Shown: positions 23,834 to 30,784 of the stretch, piece after piece
How the letters are laid out: every line of letters starts with the position of its first letter
Numbering within the stretch: the first letter of the stretch is position 1
DNA from: Allobosea sp. CRIB-10
GTDB lineage: Bacteria > Pseudomonadota > Alphaproteobacteria > Rhizobiales > Beijerinckiaceae
DNA length: 64,000 nt
Assembly: GCF_900112185.1 (NCBI RefSeq)
Contig: NZ_FOKP01000016.1
Location: 81,329-145,328 of the forward strand
Reading direction: 5' to 3'
The notes under the pieces: model-generated
Told to the model about the DNA's origin: nothing
What the model saw: only the letters and a program-made list of their open reading frames with translations
Database searches by the model: none
Program-made: the position numbers and the translations under genes

Positions 23834-25231
23834 TCACGCCGTGAACCGCACCAGGACGACGCCCGCCGCTGCGCAGGCCGCCAGCACCGGCATCATCCCG
23901 AGCTTGAAGCGCAGCAGCGCGATCATCGCCGACGCTGCCAGCAACCCGGCCCGCCAGTCGAGCGAGGCCAGCACCGGCAGGTCCGGCGCCAGTGGCCCGA
24001 CCACGACCGGCTGAACCATGCGGAACAGCACATGCAGCCCGAACCAGAGCGCCAAATTGGCGATGACGCCGACGACCGCAGCGGTGATCGCGGTCAGCGC
24101 CGCCGAGAGCGCCTTGTTGCCGCGCAGGGCCTCGATGTAGGGCGCGCCGAGGAAGATCCAGAGGAAGCAGGGTGCGAAGGTCACCCAGACCGTCAGCAGG
24201 CCACCCAGGCTACCGGCGACGAGCGGATCGAGCCCGCCATGCCCGCGCCAGGCGGCGAGGAAGCCGACGAATTGCAGCACCAGGATCAGCGGCCCCGGCG
24301 TCGTCTCGGCAAGGCCGAGCCCGTCGACCATCTCGCCGGCGGCGAGCCAGCCATAGGTCTCGACCGCCGCCTGCGCGACATAAGTCAGCACCGCATAGGC
24401 GCCGCCGAAGGTGACGACCGCCATGGCGCTGAAGAACGCGCCAATCTGAGTGAAGACGTTGCCGCTGCCAAGCAGCGCCCAGAGCAGCGCGACCGGGCCG
24501 AACCAGAGCGGCAGCCAGACCGCCAGAACCCTGAGCGCCTTCCCGGTAGAGGGTTCGGCATGGGTTAGCTCGCCGCGCTCGAACATCAGGTCGACCACGC
24601 CCTTGAACTCCGGCATGCCGTCCTTGCCGACATGGCCGCCGCCGCCGAACAGGGCCGGCGCCCAGCGATTGCCGAACCAGCCGACGATCCCGGCGCCGAA
24701 GATCACCAGCGGAAACGGCGCCTTGAGCAGGAAAAGCGCAAGGAAGGCGGTGATCGCAATCGCGACCATCGCCCGGTTCTTCAGCGCCCGCTTGCTGATC
24801 CTGAGACCGGCCTCGACCACAATGGCGAGCACCGCCGCCTTGACGCCGAAGAAGAGCGCATCGACCAGCGGCACCTGGCGATAGAGCACATAGAGCAGGG
24901 ACAGGCCCCACATCACCAGCGCACCAGGCAGGATAAAGAGCAGGCCGGCGATCAACCCGCCCACTGTGCGGTGCATCAGCCAGCCGATATAGGTCGCGAG
25001 TTGCTGCGCTTCGGGCCCCGGCAGCAGCATGCAGTAATTGAGCGCATGCAGGAACCGGCGCTCGCCGATCCAGCGGCGGTCCTCGACCAGCTCCTTGTGC
25101 ATCAGCGCGATCTGCCCGGCCGGCCCGCCGAAGGAGAGCAGGCCGATCTTGAGCCAGACCCGCGTCGCCTCAGCGAGCGTCGGCGTGGCGGGAGCGGCCG
25201 TCACCGCCCCTTCATTCGTTGCGGCCGTCAT
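23834..25231 (-). CDS. chrA: Chromate efflux transporter ChrA
   Basis: 465-residue transporter of the CHR family, long-chain type made of two homologous halves. Family motifs include FGGPAGQIALMH and LPGPEAQQLATYIGW in the first half and FGGAYAVLTYVAQ with the ETTPGPLILVLQFVGFLAAW block in the second. It expels chromate from the cytoplasm. Its stop region lies in an AT-richer gap. It follows chrB with 34 bp between, so the two form an operon. Confidence 0.94.
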   Translation of the reverse strand: MTAATNEGAVTAAPATPTLAEATRVWLKIGLLSFGGPAGQIALMHKELVEDRRWIGERRFLHALNYCMLLPGPEAQQLATYIGWLMHRTVGGLIAGLLFILPGALVMWGLSLLYVLYRQVPLVDALFFGVKAAVLAIVVEAGLRISKRALKNRAMVAIAITAFLALFLLKAPFPLVIFGAGIVGWFGNRWAPALFGGGGHVGKDGMPEFKGVVDLMFERGELTHAEPSTGKALRVLAVWLPLWFGPVALLWALLGSGNVFTQIGAFFSAMAVVTFGGAYAVLTYVAQAAVETYGWLAAGEMVDGLGLAETTPGPLILVLQFVGFLAAWRGHGGLDPLVAGSLGGLLTVWVTFAPCFLWIFLGAPYIEALRGNKALSAALTAITAAVVGVIANLALWFGLHVLFRMVQPVVVGPLAPDLPVLASLDWRAGLLAASAMIALLRFKLGMMPVLAACAAAGVVLVRFTA

Positions 25232-25265
25232 CGTCCGCTCCTCAGTTCTTCACCGTCGCGGACGG

Positions 25266-26060
25266 TCAGTTATGGGTTTCCTCGCTGGCGTCGCGGCACC
25301 AGCGATAGAAGGCGTCGTAAAGCAGCATGCCGGCCTCGAGCTGTGCCAGATCGTCACGATACATCCGTGACAGGCCGAGCGAAGCGGCGAGGAAGCCGGC
25401 CGCCTGCGGCACGAGATCGAGCCTGGCCGTGTCGGCCGCCCTAACGATGGTGGCGAGCTGGTCGAGCGCTGGCGAGGCCAGGCCGAACTCCTCGATCATC
25501 GTATCGAAGCTGCAGCGCTCGCCGCGATGGCTCCAGAACACGCCGTCGATGTCGAACGGCGTCGCCCCGAAGCGGTCGGCGACATCCGCGACCTCCGAAG
25601 CCGAGACGAACAGGAAGACGGCGCGAGGATCGACGAAGCGGCGGATCAGCCAGGGGCAGGCGATGCGATCGACCTTGGGCCGGGCCCGCGTCACCCAGAG
25701 CGTGCGCCCGGCAGAATCGCACTTCGGCAGCTTGCCGGTCTCGACCAGCAGCCCGCCGGCCTCGCGCCAGGCCTCGAAGCCCCCGGCGAGGTTCTCCGCC
25801 GCGACGCCTTCATGCCGCAGCCAGGCGGCGACGCCTTCGCTGAGCTTCTGCCCCCTCTGGCAGATGACGACGACCTTGCGGCAGGCATAGGCGCCGGCCC
25901 AGTCGGGAACGTCGCGATGGCTGCGCCGCTCGCTCGCCGGCAGCAGGCGCGGATCGGCGGCGACATCCTCGTCGATGCGGACATCGAGCAGCACAGGCAC
26001 ATCGGGCAGGCCGACGAGCCGGGACAATTGCGCAGGCGTGATCTGGATGTTGGAAGACAT
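25266..26060 (-). CDS. chrB: Rhodanese-ChrB fusion protein (chromate resistance)
   Basis: 264-residue protein. Residues ~5-110 form a rhodanese-like domain with the active-site loop VVICQRGQKLS (Cys67). The rest is the ChrB C-terminal domain (RPKVDRIACPWLIRRFVDPRAVFLFV, FDIDGVFWSHRGERCSFDTMIEEF). ChrB-type proteins sense or detoxify chromate and often precede chrA as here. The rhodanese part replaces the usual N-terminal ChrB regulator domain, a common alternative architecture. Confidence 0.9.
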   Translation of the reverse strand: MSSNIQITPAQLSRLVGLPDVPVLLDVRIDEDVAADPRLLPASERRSHRDVPDWAGAYACRKVVVICQRGQKLSEGVAAWLRHEGVAAENLAGGFEAWREAGGLLVETGKLPKCDSAGRTLWVTRARPKVDRIACPWLIRRFVDPRAVFLFVSASEVADVADRFGATPFDIDGVFWSHRGERCSFDTMIEEFGLASPALDQLATIVRAADTARLDLVPQAAGFLAASLGLSRMYRDDLAQLEAGMLLYDAFYRWCRDASEETHN

Positions 26061-26185
26061 GAGCGTCCATCCTTGTACCAAGGAGAGTGGACGCGATCCT
26101 TGGGCTGACGCCTCACGGGGCGGTCGCGATTGGCCCCTAAGTCAATCTTACATCAGTTGGCCTGAGCGGCGTCAACCGCCACCAC

Positions 26186-26278
26186 CGTCATGCTCGCCCT
26201 TGTGGCGAGCATCCACGTCTTGAACACCACTTTGCCGAAGGGAAGACGTGGATGGTCGGGACAAGCCCGTCCATGACG
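26186..26278 (+). repeat. Interspersed palindromic intergenic repeat, copy A
   Basis: A 93-bp element with two arms: CGTCATGCTCGCCCTTGTGG... and ...ACAAGCCCGTCCATGACG, each a small hairpin. It recurs in inverted orientation at 55853-55950. It resembles the RIME/REP-type elements scattered between genes in Rhizobiales. Confidence 0.8.
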
Positions 26279-26300
26279 AGGAGGACTATGCCCGCCGGCT

Positions 26301-27578
26301 TCAATCCACCCGGCTGACCAGCAGCTTGTCGATCCGCCTGCCGTCGAGGTCGACCACCTCGAAGCGCCAATGGCCCTTCTGGAAGCTCTCGCCGACATTG
26401 GGCAGCCGGTTCATCTCGGCCAGCACGAAACCGGCGACGGTCTGGTAGTCGGCATCGCGCGGCACATGGATGCCGAGCTCATGCGAGAACTCGTCGACCT
26501 GCATCCAGCCCGCGACCAGGAAGGAGCCATCGGCGCGCGTGACGATCGCCGGCTCCTCCTCGTCCTCGTCCTGAAAGGCGCCGGTGATCGCCTCGAGCAC
26601 GTCGCTGGAGGTGATGATGCCCTCGAAATGGCCGTACTCGTCGAAGACCAGCGCAAGATGGACGCTGGACGCGCGAATGGCGCGCAGCACGTCGAGCGCG
26701 CCGCTGGTGTCGAGCACCACAGGCGCCTCGTGCACGAGGCTGCGCAGGTCGCGGCCGTCGCCGTCGGAGAGCGCGTCGAACATGTCCTTGACGGTGACGA
26801 CGCCGATGATTGCGTCGGCCTCGCCGTCCTGCACCGGCAGGCGCGAGCGCCGGGTGGCACGCACCTGGGCCTTGATCTCCTCGGTGGTATCGGCGAGGTC
26901 GATCACCTCGACCTCGCGGCGGGGCGTCATCAGCGCCCGCGCCGAACGGTCGGCCAGGCGCATCACGCCCGAGATCATCTCGCGCTCGTCGCGCTCCAGC
27001 ACGCCGGCGTTCTCGGCCTCGGCGATGATGGTGCGGACTTCCTCCTCGGTGACGGTCTCCTCCGCTTCACCCTTCTGGCCGAGCATGGCCAGCACCAGCT
27101 TACCCGAGGCGTCGAGCAGCCAGACCAGCGGCGCCGCGACCTTGGCCAGGATCGCCATGGTCGGGGCGACACGCGCGGCGACACGCTCGGCATCACGAAG
27201 CGCGATCTGCTTCGGCACCAGCTCGCCGACGATCAGCGAGAGATAGGTGATCAGGACGACGACGGTGCCGACGCCCAGCGCATCGGCCACGTTGTTCGAG
27301 AAGCCGTGCGTGCCGAGCCATTCCGACAGGCGCGCGCCGAGCGTCGCGCCCGAGAAGGCGCCGGAGAGCACGCCGACCAGCGTGATGCCGATCTGTACGG
27401 TCGAGAGGAAGCGGCCCGGATTTTCGGCCAGCCGGATCGCCGTCGCGGCCCCTTTGCTGCCTTGATCGCTGAGGACTTTGAGCCGTGCCGGGCGGGATGA
27501 GACGACCGCGAGTTCCGACATGGCAAGCACACCGTTGATGACGGTGAGGACGACGACGACCAATATCTCCGTAAACAA
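26301..27578 (-). CDS. CNNM/CorC-type hemolysin family protein
   Basis: 425-residue membrane protein with the N-terminal CNNM transmembrane domain (about residues 1-190; MFTEILVVVVLTVINGVLAMSE, SLIVGELVPKQIAL), two CBS domains (about 205-330; MTPRREVEVIDLA, VFDEYGHFEGIITSSDVLEAI) and a CorC_HlyC C-terminal domain (SFLVAGWMQVDEFSHELGI). Such proteins mediate or regulate Mg2+/Co2+ transport; the label hemolysin is historical. Monocistronic, with a divergent methyltransferase gene upstream. Confidence 0.92.
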   Translation of the reverse strand: MFTEILVVVVLTVINGVLAMSELAVVSSRPARLKVLSDQGSKGAATAIRLAENPGRFLSTVQIGITLVGVLSGAFSGATLGARLSEWLGTHGFSNNVADALGVGTVVVLITYLSLIVGELVPKQIALRDAERVAARVAPTMAILAKVAAPLVWLLDASGKLVLAMLGQKGEAEETVTEEEVRTIIAEAENAGVLERDEREMISGVMRLADRSARALMTPRREVEVIDLADTTEEIKAQVRATRRSRLPVQDGEADAIIGVVTVKDMFDALSDGDGRDLRSLVHEAPVVLDTSGALDVLRAIRASSVHLALVFDEYGHFEGIITSSDVLEAITGAFQDEDEEEPAIVTRADGSFLVAGWMQVDEFSHELGIHVPRDADYQTVAGFVLAEMNRLPNVGESFQKGHWRFEVVDLDGRRIDKLLVSRVD

Positions 27579-27671
27579 AACCGGCTCGAGGGCTGCAGGA
27601 CCGCAATCTGTATCGGCCTGCTTCTAAGCCGCTTATAACGCATCGACAGCCGAACGCGATGGGAGAAGGCG

Positions 27672-28280
27672 ATGACCCAGGACGATTCCCGGCAATTTGC
27701 TCCGGCGACACAGCGCAACCGCGAGCCGATCCTCGCCGTGCTGCGCGATGTGCTGCCGGCGCAGGGCCTCGTGCTGGAGGTCGCGAGCGGCTCCGGCGAG
27801 CATGCCGTTTACTTCGCCGGCGCCTTTCCGAACCTGATTTTCCAGCCGAGCGATCCCGACCAGGCCGCCCTCGCCAGCATCGATGCCTGGGCGGGCGAGA
27901 GCGCCCTGCCGAACCTGCGCTCCGCCATCCGCCTCGATGCCACCGCGCCGCGCTGGCCCATCGCAGCCGCGGACGCGATCCTGTGCATCAACATGATCCA
28001 TATCTCGCCCTGGGCGGCGACCGAAGGGCTGATCCGGCAGGCGGCGCAGCTCCTGCCCACCGGGGGACCGCTCTATCTCTACGGCCCCTATCGCCAGCAT
28101 GACGTGCCGCTGGCGGCGAGCAACGCCGTCTTCGACGACAGCCTGCGCCGGCGCAATCCAAAATGGGGCCTGCGCGAGCTCGATGCCGTCGCGGAACTGG
28201 CCAGGGCCGCCGGCTTCGGCGAGGCTGTGGTGACGGCGATGCCGGCGAACAATCTCAGCGTGGTGTTCCGGAAGGCCTGA
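27672..28280 (+). CDS. DUF938 family SAM-dependent methyltransferase-like protein
   Basis: 202-residue protein of the DUF938 family, with a clear SAM-binding glycine loop (VLEVASGSGEHAVYFAGAF) and family signatures FAPATQRNREPIL at the N-terminus, LCINMIHISPWAATEGL and LYLYGPYRQHD. Biochemical role unknown. It is divergent from the CNNM gene, with 93 bp between their starts. Confidence 0.9.
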   Translation: MTQDDSRQFAPATQRNREPILAVLRDVLPAQGLVLEVASGSGEHAVYFAGAFPNLIFQPSDPDQAALASIDAWAGESALPNLRSAIRLDATAPRWPIAAADAILCINMIHISPWAATEGLIRQAAQLLPTGGPLYLYGPYRQHDVPLAASNAVFDDSLRRRNPKWGLRELDAVAELARAAGFGEAVVTAMPANNLSVVFRKA

Positions 28281-28284
28281 TCGC

Positions 28285-28959
28285 TCAACCGCCGTCGCAG
28301 CTCGTCTCCTGCGTCGCGCAGATGCGGTCGACCCAGGCGCGGAAGCGGCCGGCTTCGGCCCCTGCCTTGGCAGCCGGCTTGATCTCAAGCCCGGACAGGA
28401 CCTCGCTGCCCGCCGGTAGGCCGTACTCGACCAGCACCCACTTGCCGCTGCAGCCGAGCAGGCGGCCGTTCTGGAGAAAGGCGTCGCCGTCAAAGCTCGC
28501 CCCGTCCTGACCGGTCATCACGGCTGGCGCCTTGGCGTCCGGGCGCAACCGGCCGGCGACAGCCTGCGATTTCACGGTCAGCTTGCGCCCGCTGACCCAG
28601 CCCGAGCCCTTGAACATCGGGCGCGGCGCGGCATCGGTCAGCATCTCGTTGTCGCGCGCCCTGGCGATCCTGAACCAGCCATTGGCGCCGGCCGAGACCT
28701 CGACCTCGACCATGGCGCGCACCGGCGGATCGTCGCCGCTGAGCTTCACCGGCGGCAGCGTGCCGACGATCCTGTGGCTGGTGCCCGGTCCGGCGCGGAC
28801 ATTCAGCCCCTCCGGATCGGTCTCGCTGACGAAGGCGCCGAAGGAGCAGGCGACCCGTCCGGCCGGCGCGGGCGTCACCCCCTCCGACTGCGCCCACGCC
28901 GCCGGAGCGGCGAGCAGCAGGGCCGCTAGGCCGGCTGCGAGGATCTCACGACGCGGCAT
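28285..28959 (-). CDS. Secreted SH3-like domain protein
   Basis: 224-residue exported protein. A signal peptide (MPRREILAAGLAALLLAAPAAWAQ) precedes a bacterial SH3 domain (LNVRAGPGTSHRIVGTLPP). A second SH3-like unit seems to follow (KSQAVAGRLRPDAKAPAV), ending with LLGCSGKWVLVEYG. Such domains bind cell-wall peptides. The gene overlaps the end of the upstream gene by 14 bp, so the two are translationally linked. Cysteines near the C-terminus (RICATQETSC) may form a disulfide. Confidence 0.82.
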   Translation of the reverse strand: MPRREILAAGLAALLLAAPAAWAQSEGVTPAPAGRVACSFGAFVSETDPEGLNVRAGPGTSHRIVGTLPPVKLSGDDPPVRAMVEVEVSAGANGWFRIARARDNEMLTDAAPRPMFKGSGWVSGRKLTVKSQAVAGRLRPDAKAPAVMTGQDGASFDGDAFLQNGRLLGCSGKWVLVEYGLPAGSEVLSGLEIKPAAKAGAEAGRFRAWVDRICATQETSCDGG

Positions 28960-29890
28960 TGACCAGCACATAATAGAAGGCATTGGGCTTGCCGATCGCC
29001 TTGAGGAAGGTCGGGTAGCGGTTCTTCGGCACGGTCTGGCAGCCGGCCGACCAGGTGTTGGGCTCGAGCACAGTGTCCGCTCCGCCGCGATGGATATACA
29101 TGCTGGTCCCCGCCCCTTTCGGGTCGATCCGGCTCTTGTCGCCTTCCGTGAAGCGGCCGTCGCCGTCGGTGTCGCGCTCGGCCACCTGCGTGGTCTTCAC
29201 CTGGAAGGCGCGGTCGCCGAGGAAGCCGCCCTTCTTCTCGAAATACTGGTATGTGCCCTCGGTCAGGCGGCCGGCATCCTTGATGCCGTCCTTGTTGATG
29301 TCGACGCCGTCGGCCTTCTTGAACGCGACGCCCTTGTAGCGCTTGTCGCCGCTGCCGGCACGCTGCGAGTACTGGGCGCCGGGCTCGGTGCAGATCGGGA
29401 AGCTCGAAAGCTCGCGGAAGCGCCCGGTGCGGCGCATCACCACGACGAGGTCGTCATAGGAGCCCTTGCCGTGATTGGCGATCGTGCTGCTTTCCTTGCG
29501 CAGCGCCAGCAGGACGAGGCGGCCGAAGCGCAGGTCGAAGCGGGCCTGCGTCGAGCCGAAGCGCCAGAAGATCGCCGAGTAGGAATCGAAGGCCTGCTTG
29601 GTCGTCCGGAACTGCGGACGGTCGGCTGAAGGCCGGCGGAAGCGGGCGTCGAGGATCTCGCCATAGAAGTCGCGCCATTCGCGCAAGCCCCGCAGGCGCG
29701 TCTCGGCGACCGGGCTGAGGTTGACCTCGACGACGCGCCAGAAGAAGTCCTGCAGTCCGGGCGGCACCGCCGCGACATTGTCGCGCCAGCGCGAGAAGGC
29801 GATGACCTTGTCCTGGCGCAGGCAGCGGTCGAATTGCCGGGCGAAATGGCCGAAATCGAGCTCGGCGAGGTCGGGGCGGCGGCCGTTCAT
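28946..29890 (-). CDS. Protein with EF-hand-like loops and L,D-transpeptidase-like motif
   Basis: 314-residue protein that I cannot assign to a named family. No signal peptide is obvious. The C-terminal third has two calcium-loop-like stretches (DINKDGIKDAGRL and DTDGDGRFTEGD). These are followed by MYIHRGGADT and, 13 residues after the histidine, SAGCQTVP, a spacing reminiscent of the His...Ser-x-Gly-Cys site of YkuD-type L,D-transpeptidases. The N-terminal half is helical and basic. It overlaps the downstream SH3-domain gene, which supports a cell-wall role (inference). Confidence 0.7.
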   Translation of the reverse strand: MNGRRPDLAELDFGHFARQFDRCLRQDKVIAFSRWRDNVAAVPPGLQDFFWRVVEVNLSPVAETRLRGLREWRDFYGEILDARFRRPSADRPQFRTTKQAFDSYSAIFWRFGSTQARFDLRFGRLVLLALRKESSTIANHGKGSYDDLVVVMRRTGRFRELSSFPICTEPGAQYSQRAGSGDKRYKGVAFKKADGVDINKDGIKDAGRLTEGTYQYFEKKGGFLGDRAFQVKTTQVAERDTDGDGRFTEGDKSRIDPKGAGTSMYIHRGGADTVLEPNTWSAGCQTVPKNRYPTFLKAIGKPNAFYYVLVNAAS

Positions 29891-30037
29891 GCCTCGCCAC
29901 CCGATCGTTGGAATGGGCGCATCGAACCCTCCACCGCTGTCTTGTCGGAGCGACCATAGGCTAACGCCGCCCCAAGGTCAGGCGGCGAGCAACCGGTCCA
30001 TCAGCAGCTTGCGGAGGTCTGAACCTTTTTCGCCCGC

Positions 30038-30619
30038 TCAGAGCACCATCGGCAGCACGAAGAAGCCGCCGACGATGACCACCACCAGCGCCAGCGCCGT
30101 CATCGGCAGGTGCTTCTCGATGAAGATGCGGATGTCGTCGCCGTAATAGCGCAGCGCCACCGCGATCATCGCGAAGAAGGTGACGCGCGAGATCACCATG
30201 CCGATTGTGAACTTCCAGATGTCGAAATGCAGGAAGCCGGACATGATCGTGACGATCTTGAACGGGATCGGGGTCAGGCCCTTGGTCAGCAGCACCCAGA
30301 ACCAGTAGTCCTGCGAGGTGTGGATCAGGTGCGCCGCCTTCTCCTGCAGGCCGTAAAGGCCGATCAGCCAGGCACCGACCGATTCATAGAGCAACGCGCC
30401 GATCGCATAGCCGAGATAGCCGCCGGTCACCGCGCCGAGCGAGCAGACGCCGGCATAGAACCAGGCACGGTCGGGCCGCGCGATGCACATCGGGATCAAG
30501 AGCGGGATCGGCGGCAGCGGGCTCACCGAGCTTTCGACGAAGGTGATGGCGAAGAGCAGCCAGGGCGCAGCCGGGTGGGACGCGTAGGAAACGCACCAGT
30601 CGTAAGCACGCTTGAGCAT
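30038..30619 (-). CDS. YqaA/DedA-like inner membrane protein
   Basis: 193-residue membrane protein of the YqaA subgroup of the SNARE-associated/DedA superfamily. Features include AITFVESSVSPLPPIPLLIPMCIARP at the first re-entrant region, GAVTGGYLGYAIGALLYE, and the conserved TKGLTPIPFKIVTIMSGFLHFDIWKF stretch (shown here as family landmarks). DedA proteins act as lipid scramblases or proton-coupled transporters. The start MLKRAYDWCVS is chosen. Monocistronic. Confidence 0.88.
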   Translation of the reverse strand: MLKRAYDWCVSYASHPAAPWLLFAITFVESSVSPLPPIPLLIPMCIARPDRAWFYAGVCSLGAVTGGYLGYAIGALLYESVGAWLIGLYGLQEKAAHLIHTSQDYWFWVLLTKGLTPIPFKIVTIMSGFLHFDIWKFTIGMVISRVTFFAMIAVALRYYGDDIRIFIEKHLPMTALALVVVIVGGFFVLPMVL

Positions 30620-30784
30620 GTAGGGGAAACCGTTCCTGGGTTCTCGCGCCGGTTGCAGGGCTGCCCTGCGTTCCATGCATTAATCCAATTGGCGTGATCA
30701 GGCCACTAATCTCTTGGGCTAGAGTCAATCGCGCATGTCTCCGTCAATTGCGCGACGGATTCGTGACGAGATTGCGGGAACGGC

